Source: Lactiplantibacillus garii
GTDB lineage: Bacteria > Bacillota > Bacilli > Lactobacillales > Lactobacillaceae
Direction: 5' to 3'
Assembly (NCBI RefSeq): GCF_003885105.1
Contig: NZ_QWZQ01000013.1
Location: forward strand, 1 to 64,000
DNA length: 64,000 bases
Shown here: one piece after another, positions 25,602 through 33,775 of the stretch
Layout of the letters: each line of letters starts with the position of its first letter
Position numbering within the stretch: the stretch's first letter is position 1
Notes under the pieces: model-generated
The model's database searches: none
The model's input: the letters and a program-made list of their open reading frames with translations, nothing else
Told to the model about the DNA's origin: nothing
Program-made: the position numbers and the translations under genes

Positions 25602-26339
25602 TTACTGCGCGTTGTTTTGAACGAGGTTATCGTAGTAGTTAGCAAACGTGCCGTAAGTGTACGGGATAAGCCATAGCTGGCCGATTCCGAGCGTTAATCC
25701 GCTCAGAATGCCCCAGCCAATAAAGCTCAACTGTAAGCAAAATAATTGCCACTTATGTCCAACCATTAGTTGTCGACTGCGGGTCAGCGCATCCCGAAAA
25801 CGGGGCCGCGCTTGACCGGTCGGAGTCGCCGCCAGCATGTCCTTATACACGTAAAAACTCTGCGAGTAAGCGTAGGCCTTAATGATCCCCGGAACAATTA
25901 GTAAGAGCGCCCACAGAAAAACAAAAACGCCCTGTAAAATGGCTAACCCAATGATTGGTCCGGCGTACGCCTTGGTAAACCCCACCGTCGAGTCCTTAAC
26001 GGCGTGGATCTCGCGGTCGGGGTTGCGAACCCAGTCCAACATTGAATAGCTGGTACCGACCTTAAAAATCTTAATAATTAGGCCAAACGCGATTTGAACG
26101 AGGAGTGCGACCGCGACGACGACCACGATCAGGCCAATTTCCATCCCCGTAAAGTGCAGGATTTCCGTTAGCGTCCCCGTGTCCGTGCCCCCCGACGAAC
26201 GCTGGTACTGGTCAGAGTACTGGCTCGTAATCGTAAAAATGGATAACAAACTGACCACGATACAAAGTAACACGGCGTCTTTCCAGCGCCCCTTAAACAG
26301 CTGCTTGACTTCACCTTTCAGTTCCGCCCTGGTTTTCAT
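25602..26339 (-). CDS. DUF975 integral membrane protein
   Basis: A 245-residue, six-helix protein. It begins MKTRAELKGEVKQLFKGRWKDAV, the conserved cytoplasmic DUF975 start, and has GTSYSMLDWVR and a long IKAYAYSQSFYVYKD block. Function unknown. ATG 26339 fits the family; GTG 26348 is closer to a GGGAG ribosome site and remains possible. Confidence 0.85.
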   Translation of the reverse strand: MKTRAELKGEVKQLFKGRWKDAVLLCIVVSLLSIFTITSQYSDQYQRSSGGTDTGTLTEILHFTGMEIGLIVVVVAVALLVQIAFGLIIKIFKVGTSYSMLDWVRNPDREIHAVKDSTVGFTKAYAGPIIGLAILQGVFVFLWALLLIVPGIIKAYAYSQSFYVYKDMLAATPTGQARPRFRDALTRSRQLMVGHKWQLFCLQLSFIGWGILSGLTLGIGQLWLIPYTYGTFANYYDNLVQNNAQ

Positions 26340-26474
26340 GAAATGCACTCAACTCCCTATTTTAAGACTTTCACCTCTTATTTTCCCCGAAGAGTCGCGA
26401 CTAGTCAATCGTTATCGACAAAATAAACCACGCGTGCGCTAAAAGTCTGCTTCGGCCCCACCGTCTTAGAAAAC

Positions 26475-26520
26475 AAAGAACACCAATTTCTCAGTTTGGC
26501 ATGAGAAATTGGTGTTCTTT
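26475..26520 (-). terminator. Rho-independent terminator of GNAT/DegV operon
   Basis: A perfect 19-bp stem AAAGAACACCAATTTCTCA with its complement around an 8-base loop. It lies 17 bp after the stop at 26537. Confidence 0.92.
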
Positions 26521-26536
26521 AAAGCTTAGTTGACGA

Positions 26537-26983
26537 TCATTTATTGACTTCAATTAACGGTTTGTTCATCACCACGACCGCGGCCCCGTCTTCATCAAAC
26601 GGACCGGCCGTTACCTGATAACCACAGCGCTCGTAAAACGACTGTGCGGAAAGTTCGCCGTCGATCAAGCCCTGCGTCGCTCCGTGGTTGACGGCCCACT
26701 GTTCAGCCGCCGTTAACAGTTGTTGCCCCAGCCCGCGACCACGGTAGGCCTTACGGGTACAGACCCGGCCAAACCGCATGACGTGATTTTTCTGGGGCTC
26801 TAAACGCAAGGTGGCGACCGGCAAGTCATCTTGCAGGTACATCACGGCGTAGAGCCGCTCGTCGGTGTCCTTGTGGTCGAACTCAACCTTGGCGGGAATT
26901 CCGCGTTCTTCAACGAACACTGCTTGACGTAGGGCGTAGGCCGCCGCCCGGTGAGGTGCTTCATTCGAAAAAATAATTTTCAT
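26537..26983 (-). CDS. GNAT-family N-acetyltransferase
   Basis: A 148-residue GNAT protein: RQAVFVEERGIP near residue 20, FGRVCTRKAYRGRGLGQQLL (acetyl-CoA loop) near 72, and SAQSFYERCGYQ near 115. The layout matches the ElaA/YjcF-like group. The substrate is unknown. Its ATG shares one base with the stop codon of the degV gene (TAATG), so translation is coupled. Confidence 0.85.
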   Translation of the reverse strand: MKIIFSNEAPHRAAAYALRQAVFVEERGIPAKVEFDHKDTDERLYAVMYLQDDLPVATLRLEPQKNHVMRFGRVCTRKAYRGRGLGQQLLTAAEQWAVNHGATQGLIDGELSAQSFYERCGYQVTAGPFDEDGAAVVVMNKPLIEVNK

Positions 26984-27852
26984 TATTTATAAGCCTTATC
27001 AATGTCCTTTAACCAGGCTAACGCTAACGACTTGTCCCCTAAATGGGTCCCAATGACCGGGCCAAAGTAGGTCAGATCAATCGGCATATCGGGGTACTGC
27101 TTTTGCAGCTTGGCCTTCCAAGCCTTAGCCGCCTCAAGGTTGTTACCTTGAACGATAATGGCCCGTAACGGATAATCCACCTTCGCCTGCGCCTCCGCAA
27201 AGAGGTGTTCTACCCGGGCCAAGGCCTTCTTGGTCGAACGAACCTTTTCAAAGGCCACGATTTCGTGTTTATCATCAAAGGTCAATAACGGCTTAATCCG
27301 CAAGACGCTGCCAATGAACGCGGAAGCGTTGGATAAGCGGCCACCCCGAACCAGGTTTTGTAAGTCGTCCACGATGAAGTATTCCCCCATGGACGCCCGC
27401 AGATCATCTAAGCGCGCTAAAATTTCTTCGACGGTGTGACCCGCCTTAGCCATCCGGTCCGCCTCTAAGGCGAGGTACCCCATCAACCGCACCGTGATCT
27501 GTGAATCGTACGGGTACAGTTTGACATTGTCGACCATGTCGCGCATGTTGACCAAACTGTTATAAAAGCCGGAAATGGTGCTAGCCAGATGAATACTGAT
27601 CACGGCATCGTAACCCTCGTCTCCGAGCCGGTTATAAAATTCGATCATTTCCCCAACGGGTGGTTGGGACGTGCTGGGAAACGACTTAAATGATTTCATA
27701 TTGGCATAAAAGTCGGCCGTCGTAATGTCGACGCCTTCTTGATACACTTTTCCATCTATAATCACCGGGATCGGCACAACGTGAATATTGTTATCGGCGA
27801 CCTCTTGCGGTGTTAAATAGCTGGTGCTGTCAGTAACAACAGCAATCTTCAT
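26983..27852 (-). CDS. DegV-family fatty-acid-binding protein
   Basis: A 289-residue protein with the DegV start MKIAVVTDSTSYL and SFPSTSQPPVGEMIEFY, then VISIHLASTISGFYNS and DDLQNLVRGGRLS. DegV/FakB-type proteins bind fatty acids and, with a FakA kinase, deliver acyl-phosphate for lipid synthesis. ATG 27852 follows AGGTGTATGTC. It forms an operon with the overlapping GNAT gene. Confidence 0.92.
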   Translation of the reverse strand: MKIAVVTDSTSYLTPQEVADNNIHVVPIPVIIDGKVYQEGVDITTADFYANMKSFKSFPSTSQPPVGEMIEFYNRLGDEGYDAVISIHLASTISGFYNSLVNMRDMVDNVKLYPYDSQITVRLMGYLALEADRMAKAGHTVEEILARLDDLRASMGEYFIVDDLQNLVRGGRLSNASAFIGSVLRIKPLLTFDDKHEIVAFEKVRSTKKALARVEHLFAEAQAKVDYPLRAIIVQGNNLEAAKAWKAKLQKQYPDMPIDLTYFGPVIGTHLGDKSLALAWLKDIDKAYK

Positions 27853-27946
27853 GACATACACCTACTTCTCATCTTTAAAGTAATATTCATCATTCTAGCA
27901 TAAAACGAACTCAGACTCTACCTCCCACGCCTTAGTTCATTCTAAC

Positions 27947-28369
27947 TTAAACTTCTAAGGTCCGGTCGACCGATTTATTTAACCGGTTCAACAAAATGCG
28001 CAACAAGTTTTGTTCGTCCTGGGGCCACTTATCAAACACGGCGGCCTCGTATTGCTGGTACGCAGCGTTGATCTGTTCTACGGCACTGGCTCCCGCCGGC
28101 GTGACCGAATAAATCAACTGCCGCCGATCACGGCCGACCGCTTCCTTACTTAGCCGGTCCTTTTTAACCAAACTAGCCAACTGCCGACTCAGAGTGGACG
28201 TGTCCAACTGCATGGCCGCCGCCAATTTTTCCTGGGTGTCGTACCCGGCCTGAAGCCGCATTAACAGCTGCCACTCCGCAACGGTCACCCCCTGCGCTTT
28301 CGTGATTTTTTTGAGCATTACGGTCTGCTGCTTTGCGGTCGCAGCTAACGCGGCTAAACTCGATTTCAT
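27947..28369 (-). CDS. MarR-family transcriptional regulator
   Basis: A 140-residue winged-helix protein. VTVAEWQLLMRLQ (helix 2-3 entry), MQLDTSTLSRQLASLVKKDRL (recognition helix) and GRDRRQLIYSVTPAG (wing) are all present. ATG follows GGAGGGACCGCG. It is divergent from rqcH; the adjacent genes do not suggest a specific target. Confidence 0.9.
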   Translation of the reverse strand: MKSSLAALAATAKQQTVMLKKITKAQGVTVAEWQLLMRLQAGYDTQEKLAAAMQLDTSTLSRQLASLVKKDRLSKEAVGRDRRQLIYSVTPAGASAVEQINAAYQQYEAAVFDKWPQDEQNLLRILLNRLNKSVDRTLEV

Positions 28370-28526
28370 CGCGGTCCCTCCTAAAAAACTAATTCCTATG
28401 TATTATACAATATCTAGTGGCCGCGTGCGACTGAATTTTGGTAAAAATCGTGTTAAATTGGTTTTTGCATATAGCATTGATTTGGCTGACCATCCCGGGC
28501 AAAGCCCCACCGGACGGGCAGGTTAC

Positions 28527-28556
28527 TTGTTTTCACCCCCGTTAAAACGGTATACT
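28527..28556 (+). promoter_or_regulatory. Predicted promoter of rqcH
   Basis: TTGTTT (28527-28532), an 18-bp spacer and TATACT (28551-28556), 65 bp before the start codon. Confidence 0.55.
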
Positions 28557-28620
28557 ATTAAGCGGTCAACTGCCATTAACGCAGTTATGAACGAAACTTT
28601 AGATGAAAGCGAGTGATCAC

Positions 28621-30327
28621 ATGTCTTTTGACGGATTATTTACGCACGCCATGGTCACCGAATTACACCAAAACTTATTAAACGGCCGCATCGCCAAGAT
28701 CAATCAACCGTACCAAAACGAGCTGATCTTAACGGTCCGGGCCAACCGCAAAAACTGGCCGGTTTTACTCTCGGCCGACCCGACTTACCCGCGGATCCAG
28801 GTCACGGAGATCCCCTACGTGAACCCGGCGGTCCCGACGAACTTTGCCATGATGATGCGCAAATATCTACAGGGTGCCATCATTACCGATATCCAGCAGC
28901 CCGCTAACGACCGGGTTGTCCAGTTAACGATCACCACCCGTAACGAACTGGGTGACGCTGAACAGTTAATGCTGATCATTGAAATTATGGCCCGTCACAG
29001 CAACGTCATTTTAATTGATAAAAAAACGAACCGTATTTTAGACGTCATCAAGCACGTTGGGGCCGATCAAAACCGTTACCGGCTGCTTTTACCGGGGGCC
29101 ACCTACATCGAGCCGCCTAAGCAGGATAAGCTCGACCCGTTCACGCCCAACACCGACTACTTAGAACTAGTCAAACAGTATCCGAGTGAGGACGTGTTAG
29201 CTAAACAGTTGCAACAACATTACCAGGGACTCGGGCGTGATAGCGCGCAACAGCTTGCCGCCGACTTACACCAGCCCGGCGATTTGACTAAACATTACCA
29301 AGCATTTTTAGCCCAGTTTGACGCGCCCACGGCCACCCTGCTGACTTTGCCAAACCATAAGACGATGTTTGCCGCCGGCCGCTTTGACCACTTCGGTGAC
29401 CAGCACCGCGAATTCGACTCGCTGAGCCGCTTACTCGACTTTTACTACGCGGACGCCGCGCAACGGGAACGGGTCCAACAGCAGGCCGGTAATCTGATCC
29501 GCGTCGTGCGCAACGACCTTAAGAAAAACCGGAATAAGCTGAAAAAGTTACAGCAGACGTTAGCTAATACGAAGCAAGCCGACGAACTCCGTTTAAAGGG
29601 TGAAATCTTAACGACCTACCTCCACGAAGTTAAACGCGGCATGACCGAAATTACGTTGCCCGATTATTACCACGATAACCAGCCGCTAAAGATCAAACTA
29701 TCTAACCAGCTGTCGCCTTCCCGCAACGCGCAAAAGTATTTTTCCCGTTACCAGAAACAAAAAAACGCGGTGGGCTTCGTTGGTGAGCAAATTAAGCTGA
29801 CCCAGGCCGAGATCGACTACCTCGATAACATCCAAACGCAGATCGAACTCGCCGCCCCGGCCGACATTGCCGAGATTCGCGAAGAATTGACGCAACAGGG
29901 CTACTTAAAGCAGCATAAGGCCAAGAAGAAACAGCGCAGCTCCCGCAAGCCGAGCCAACCCCAAAAATTTGTGGCTAGCGATGGCACCGAAATTTCGGTC
30001 GGTAAAAATAACCGGCAAAACGACCAGTTAACGTTAAAAACGGCTCGCAAGAGTGATTACTGGCTGCACACGCAAAAGATTCCGGGGTCCCACGTGATTA
30101 TCCATTCCGACGATCCTAGTGAACAGACCCTGACCGAAGCGGCCAACCTCGCCGCCTACTTCTCCAAGGCTCGCGACTCCGCCACGGTGCCGGTCGACTA
30201 CGTTCAGGTCCGGCATATTCGTAAACCGAACGGGGCCAAACCCGGTTTGGTGATCTACGAAGGTCAAAAGACCCTCTACGTTTCACCAAGCGCCGACCTG
30301 GTCGACCAGTTAACGCTCAAAAAGTAA
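28621..30327 (+). CDS. rqcH: NFACT-family ribosome quality-control protein RqcH (FbpA)
   Basis: A 568-residue protein. It has the NFACT-N domain (SFDGLFTHAMVTEL..., with MARHSNVILID near residue 125), a coiled coil at about 285-330 and 375-430, and the NFACT-R domain (SDYWLHTQKIPGSHVII near residue 480, then ARDSATVPVDYVQVRHIRKPNG). RqcH binds stalled 50S-peptidyl-tRNA and adds alanine tails for degradation; older labels call it fibronectin-binding protein. The ATG at 28621 fits the conserved start. The ribosome site is weak. Confidence 0.93.
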   Translation: MSFDGLFTHAMVTELHQNLLNGRIAKINQPYQNELILTVRANRKNWPVLLSADPTYPRIQVTEIPYVNPAVPTNFAMMMRKYLQGAIITDIQQPANDRVVQLTITTRNELGDAEQLMLIIEIMARHSNVILIDKKTNRILDVIKHVGADQNRYRLLLPGATYIEPPKQDKLDPFTPNTDYLELVKQYPSEDVLAKQLQQHYQGLGRDSAQQLAADLHQPGDLTKHYQAFLAQFDAPTATLLTLPNHKTMFAAGRFDHFGDQHREFDSLSRLLDFYYADAAQRERVQQQAGNLIRVVRNDLKKNRNKLKKLQQTLANTKQADELRLKGEILTTYLHEVKRGMTEITLPDYYHDNQPLKIKLSNQLSPSRNAQKYFSRYQKQKNAVGFVGEQIKLTQAEIDYLDNIQTQIELAAPADIAEIREELTQQGYLKQHKAKKKQRSSRKPSQPQKFVASDGTEISVGKNNRQNDQLTLKTARKSDYWLHTQKIPGSHVIIHSDDPSEQTLTEAANLAAYFSKARDSATVPVDYVQVRHIRKPNGAKPGLVIYEGQKTLYVSPSADLVDQLTLKK

Positions 30328-30337
30328 TCATAAAATT

Positions 30338-30386
30338 CAAAAATCGGTGACACCTAATTACTAAACGGGTGCCACCGATTTTTTTA
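30338..30386 (+). terminator. Rho-independent terminator of rqcH
   Basis: AAAAATCGGTG(A)CACC pairs with GGTG(C)CACCGATTTTT, followed by more Ts. Confidence 0.88.
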
Positions 30387-30464
30387 ATAAACGGGATGCG
30401 TCAAAACGTCCCAAGTTTGGTAGGTGGTGTCAGCGCAATCAAAGTGTTCGCCAGTTAGCAAATA

Positions 30465-30884
30465 CTATTTGGCTTTCAGCACTAGTGGCGAGGCGTTCGC
30501 CACGGTCAGTTGAGTTAACGGCAACTGCACGGCCCCGTGGGAATCCTGCCCCGCAAAGTTGGGAACCTTGGCTGCTAATTCGCCAGACAGCGACTTGACC
30601 CGGTAAAAAACGCCAATATGCTGGTTAAACTGCCACCGTTCAAATTGCCACGGGTAGCGAAAACTCGTCGCCCCCAGCTGAATCACCCGGACTGCCGTTA
30701 GTCCCGTTTCTTCACGAATTTCCCGTCTGATTGCGTGCTCAAGGGGTTCCCCGTCTTCTAAGCTGCCGCCGGGTAAGTCGTAACGGTTTGTGTAAGGACC
30801 CCCGAATTTCTTAGTAACGACCAAGCCGGGTTGTAAATCGCCAATAATACCATAAACCCCAAACGCACGGTGATAAGTTGTCAT
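30465..30884 (-). CDS. Nudix hydrolase
   Basis: A 139-residue protein with a complete Nudix box G-x5-E-x7-R-E-x-x-E-E-x-G near residues 40-62 (GGSLEDGEPLEHAIRREIRE then ETGL). These enzymes hydrolyse nucleoside diphosphates linked to another moiety; the substrate here is unknown. ATG 30884 follows GGAGG by eight bases; a start 15 bp upstream would sit on the ribosome site. The promoter should lie in the shared region with the DUF2087 operon. Confidence 0.9.
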   Translation of the reverse strand: MTTYHRAFGVYGIIGDLQPGLVVTKKFGGPYTNRYDLPGGSLEDGEPLEHAIRREIREETGLTAVRVIQLGATSFRYPWQFERWQFNQHIGVFYRVKSLSGELAAKVPNFAGQDSHGAVQLPLTQLTVANASPLVLKAK

Positions 30885-30979
30885 TGCTGCTTCCTCCATT
30901 AGTTATCGCTAGCTATTAATGTAAGCGTTTTATTAGTCGATTGCAACTTTCACGTGTTATTGATGACCCGCCAAAACAC

Positions 30980-31072
30980 TGTTTACCGTTTTGATAAACA
31001 ATTGATTCAACATAGTGTTTATCAAAATAATAAACTTTATTACTTTTTACATGTTTACAAATACTATAAACA
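30980..31072. promoter_or_regulatory. Three TGTTTA-N9-TAAAC(A/T) operators at 36-bp intervals
   Basis: Inverted repeats of identical 21-bp layout start at 30980, 31016 and 31052. Each has TGTTTA, nine variable bases, then TAAACA (TAAACT in the middle copy). Start-to-start distance is exactly 36 bp both times. The third copy overlaps the -35 element and spacer of the promoter at 31054-31082. Confidence 0.8.
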
Positions 31073-31082
31073 TCAGTATACT
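31054..31082 (+). promoter_or_regulatory. Promoter of the DUF2087 operon
   Basis: TTTACA (31054-31059), 17-bp spacer, TATACT (31077-31082), 24 bp before the start codon and overlapped by the third operator. Confidence 0.8.
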
Positions 31083-31106
31083 AGTTGGTGCTAGGAGGTT
31101 TGAACC

Positions 31107-31835
31107 GTGCAACTTAATCATTTAACCCTAACCGACCTTAAACGGGGCTGGCACCCCGTTCCTACCGGCTGGCAGTGTAACTACTGTCAGGCCCACTGGT
31201 CAACCGCATCCCCCGAACAGGAGCGTAACGAACACCTAACGCTCGTTCACGGGGGTAACTTATCACAACTGATTCACCTAGATAGTCGTTATAATACGCT
31301 GACCAACAAACAGCAGGACCTGCTGACCGCGTTTGCGACCGGAATCAAGGATCAGGCGTTGGCCAACCAGTTACAAGTGGCCGCCGCGACAATTCGTCAT
31401 CAGAAATTTACTTTCCGGGAAAAGGCCAAACAGGCCCGGCTTTATCTCGCCATTTACGAAGCCGTTTTTGAACAAACCGCGGCTCAGGAAACACCACTAA
31501 TTGACGTTCCCGACCAACCGGGACCCGTTGACGACCGCTTTATCATTACCGAAGACGAAGCCGCCGCGACACTTCAGCACTACTTCGACTTTGACCAACA
31601 ACCGTTACGTTTAAAACGGTGGCCTAAAAAACAGAAAGTCATCTTAACGGTGCTGACCCGCATCATTGACGAAATTCCGGCCAATCACCATTTTTCCGAA
31701 ACTGAACTTAACCAACGACTCAAGCCCATTTACTTTGACTATCCCACCGTCCGGCGGTACCTCGTCGATTACGGGTTTCTTAACCGCACCACGGATGGCC
31801 GGGAATATTGGCGTAACACGAACGGAAAGGACTAA
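31107..31835 (+). CDS. DUF2087 transcriptional regulator with N-terminal zinc-binding motif
   Basis: A 242-residue protein in three parts. Residues about 15-48 have C-x2-C...H-x5-H (WQCNYCQAHW...NEHLTLVHGG), a likely zinc finger. Residues about 65-110 look like a LuxR-type helix-turn-helix (LTAFATGIKDQALANQLQVA). The C-terminal 70 residues are DUF2087 (LKRWPKKQKVILTVLTRII... YPTVRRYLVDYGFLNRTTDG). It starts at GTG 31107 after AGGAGG and heads a three-gene operon. The operator array just upstream points to autoregulation (inference). Confidence 0.8.
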   Translation: MQLNHLTLTDLKRGWHPVPTGWQCNYCQAHWSTASPEQERNEHLTLVHGGNLSQLIHLDSRYNTLTNKQQDLLTAFATGIKDQALANQLQVAAATIRHQKFTFREKAKQARLYLAIYEAVFEQTAAQETPLIDVPDQPGPVDDRFIITEDEAAATLQHYFDFDQQPLRLKRWPKKQKVILTVLTRIIDEIPANHHFSETELNQRLKPIYFDYPTVRRYLVDYGFLNRTTDGREYWRNTNGKD

Positions 31836-31837
31836 CT

Positions 31838-32218
31838 ATGGAAACAGAACGTAAGAAACAGCTTCAACGAGCTTTTAAAATGGCCCCGACCTATTACGGG
31901 GTCATTCAAATCGAGAACCAAACCAATCATAAAATTTTTATCGACGTGGTTCCCAATTTGCATAACCGTTGGCAATTTTACCAACTAAACCTGAACAAGG
32001 ACTTTTATCGCAACACCCCGCTACAAGCGGACTGGAATGAACAGGGGGCCGCTAACTTTACTTACAGCGTCCTGTTTAAAGAAGACACCGCTAACGTCCT
32101 GAACATGCGGGCAACGCTAAAAGCCTTAAAAAATAAGTGGCTGCACAAACTAACCCCCTTTGACGACCGCGGTTATAACCGGCGGCCCAGGGACTGGGAG
32201 CAAACTGAAAATGACTGA
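31838..32218 (+). CDS. GIY-YIG-like protein with degenerate catalytic motif
   Basis: A 126-residue protein. Residues about 18-75 align by eye with the GIY-YIG domain: YYGVIQIENQTNHKIFIDVV-type start, NLHNRW (conserved Arg kept), then LQADWNEQGAANFTYSVLF. The GIY Tyr is replaced (YGV) and the YIG Gly is replaced by Asp (IFID), so nuclease activity is doubtful. Genes of this type often sit next to DUF2087 regulators. It starts 2 bp after the regulator stop codon and overlaps the next gene by 8 bp. Confidence 0.65.
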   Translation: METERKKQLQRAFKMAPTYYGVIQIENQTNHKIFIDVVPNLHNRWQFYQLNLNKDFYRNTPLQADWNEQGAANFTYSVLFKEDTANVLNMRATLKALKNKWLHKLTPFDDRGYNRRPRDWEQTEND

Positions 32219-32876
32219 ACAACTTAATAACCACTACACGGTGATCGACCAACAAAACTGGCCGCGCCAACAGTACTTTTACTACTTTACTAAAATGAAC
32301 CCCACCGGCTTTTCGTTAACGGTCGACCTGGATATCACCGCCACTTTAACTTGGGCCCACACCCACCACGTGAAGTTCAACGCGGTGTACCTCTACCTCG
32401 TCAGCCAGTTATTGACCCGCCACCCGGAAATGCGGGTCGGCTACGTGAACGACCAATTGGTGACCTTTGACGTCTTGCACCCGTCGTACACGGTGATCCA
32501 CGCCGACCATTCGATTTCAAATTTATGGACCGCTTACGATGCCGACTTTAACGTCTTTTATCAGCGTTACTTAGCCGACTTACAACGGTACGGTGACCAA
32601 CCGGGACCGATGCCCAAAGCTCCACAATCCCCGAACTTAGTTAACGTGGGTAGTTTGCCATGGGTCAACTTCACTAGCTACACCCCCTTGCCGTTTAAAC
32701 CGCTCGACACGTTTTTCCCAATTTTCCAAGCCGGGCAGTTCAAGCAAACTGGAACACAAACTACGATGCCGTTAAGCCTCACGATCAACCACGCGACCGC
32801 CGACGGTTACCACGTTAGCTGCTTTTTTAACGAACTCCAAGCGCTGTTCACCGCGCCAACAACGAGCTTAGCTTAA
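32211..32876 (+). CDS. Chloramphenicol-acetyltransferase-like protein
   Basis: A 221-residue protein with the CAT fold. The N-terminus has WPRQQYFYYFTKMNPTGFSLTVDLD and the C-terminal part has INHATADGYHVSCFFNELQ, matching the H-H-A-x-x-D-G active-site motif with the catalytic His kept and the first His replaced by Asn. It may acetylate a substrate other than chloramphenicol. GGGAG lies 10 bases before ATG 32211. It is the last gene of the DUF2087 operon, overlapping its neighbour. Confidence 0.8.
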   Translation: MTEQLNNHYTVIDQQNWPRQQYFYYFTKMNPTGFSLTVDLDITATLTWAHTHHVKFNAVYLYLVSQLLTRHPEMRVGYVNDQLVTFDVLHPSYTVIHADHSISNLWTAYDADFNVFYQRYLADLQRYGDQPGPMPKAPQSPNLVNVGSLPWVNFTSYTPLPFKPLDTFFPIFQAGQFKQTGTQTTMPLSLTINHATADGYHVSCFFNELQALFTAPTTSLA

Positions 32877-32921
32877 TGGGGACCATTGGGGTGGTTTGCC
32901 CCTTAGCTGTTCAATTCAAAT

Positions 32922-32995
32922 ATAAGTGCCTTTCTAAGAAAAACTTATGGGGTCCTTAGTAAAAAGCGGTAGTTGTGCAAACCGTTTTTTACTAA
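32922..32995 (+). other. Structured leader or small RNA ending in a terminator-like hairpin
   Basis: ATAAGT (32922-32927) pairs with ACTTAT (32943-32948). Next, TTAGTAAAAAGCGGT (32956-32970) pairs with ACCGTTTTTTACTAA (32981-32995) over 15 bp with one G-U pair. The second hairpin carries a T run in its 3' arm. It lies 36 bp before a tiny ORF and may be an attenuator, a small RNA or simply the terminator of the CAT-like operon. Confidence 0.5.
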
Positions 32996-33031
32996 ACTAG
33001 GGTCATTCAATGATGAAAGGACCTGATCAAC

Positions 33032-33172
33032 ATGCTAACCAACTACCTGACTAAACCCACCCCAACGGCCCCTAAAATTACCGTTAAAAGCGGTACGAAC
33101 GCCCTGCGACCCATGATTTACACCACTAATCAGCGCCCCACCTGCCAGTGGCGCTTAAGCCGTAGCCATTAA
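33032..33172 (+). CDS. 46-residue small ORF with its own terminator
   Basis: ATG 33032 follows AAAGGA with a 10-base gap and encodes MLTNYLTKPTPTAPKITVKS followed by a basic, Thr/Arg-rich tail ending RLSRSH. It has no hydrophobic segment. A perfect terminator begins 15 bp after the stop codon, which argues for a real transcription unit. Function unknown; it could also be a leader peptide or chance ORF. Confidence 0.45.
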   Translation: MLTNYLTKPTPTAPKITVKSGTNALRPMIYTTNQRPTCQWRLSRSH

Positions 33173-33186
33173 AATAAATTTTCATC

Positions 33187-33229
33187 AACACCCCTGACTA
33201 GCCGTGTGGGCACTAGTCAGGGGTGTTTG
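33187..33229 (+). terminator. Rho-independent terminator after the small ORF
   Basis: AACACCCCTGACTAG pairs perfectly with CTAGTCAGGGGTGTT. Confidence 0.9.
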
Positions 33230-33304
33230 CTTGCATCCGGATTTAACAATCTTTAAACTTAAAAAAACTTAACTAATCACTTACTAAAAGGAGTGCCGCT
33301 GCCC

Positions 33305-33691
33305 ATGTCATTAGCTTCCCGTCTAACCGTATTCGAACCCTACCTCGAAAAAATTACCGACCAGTCTCACCGGGCCAGCCTAATCACCGTTCTCAACTGG
33401 GTCGCCCAAACGTTCCCCGAGCTTGAACCGCGGCTGGCTTGGAACCAGCCGATGTTTACCGCCCACGGCACGTTCATCATCGGCTTTAGTCTGGCTAAGG
33501 CCCACTTCAATATCGCCCTTGAAAAAGTTACGCTGGACCGGTTTGCCGACCAAATTACCGCGGCGGGCGACCACGTCACCAAAATGCTGTGGCAGGTTAA
33601 CTTTGATCAGCCGGTAAATTATCCCTTACTTAACCAGGCCATCACGTACAACTTAACAACGAAGGCGGAGACCACGACCTTTTGGCGCTAA
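33305..33691 (+). CDS. DUF1801 / YdhG-like protein
   Basis: A 128-residue protein with SHRASLITVLNWVAQTFPELEPRLAWNQPMFTAHGTFIIGF and a later FNIALEK, matching the YdhG/DUF1801 fold (called intracellular iron chaperone-like, or frataxin-like, in Bacillus). Function in this organism is not known. ATG 33305 lies 11 bases after AAAAGGAG; GTG 33293 would sit on the ribosome site. Confidence 0.75.
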   Translation: MSLASRLTVFEPYLEKITDQSHRASLITVLNWVAQTFPELEPRLAWNQPMFTAHGTFIIGFSLAKAHFNIALEKVTLDRFADQITAAGDHVTKMLWQVNFDQPVNYPLLNQAITYNLTTKAETTTFWR

Positions 33692-33699
33692 TAACCATT

Positions 33700-33748
33700 A
33701 AAAAGGCTCCCGTTACCATTTTTTACACGTGGTAACGAAAGCTTTTTT
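33700..33748. terminator. Bidirectional terminator
   Basis: AAAAAGGCT..CGTTACCA pairs with TGGTAACG..AGCTTTTTT. It separates convergent genes ending at 33691 and 33776. Confidence 0.85.
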
Positions 33749-33775
33749 AGTTAACATAACTTTAATTTATCGTAG

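Noticed and set aside
30916-30933. CcpA cre-like sequence (ATGTAAGCGTTTTATT) upstream of the Nudix gene
   Set aside because: It lacks the conserved CA near the 3' end of the cre consensus; one near-match is expected by chance.
32881-32905. Possible T-box element (GGGGTGG-type sequence) near the CAT-like stop codon
   Set aside because: The T-box core AGGGTGGNACCGCG is not matched beyond GGGTGG, and no aminoacyl or transport gene follows.
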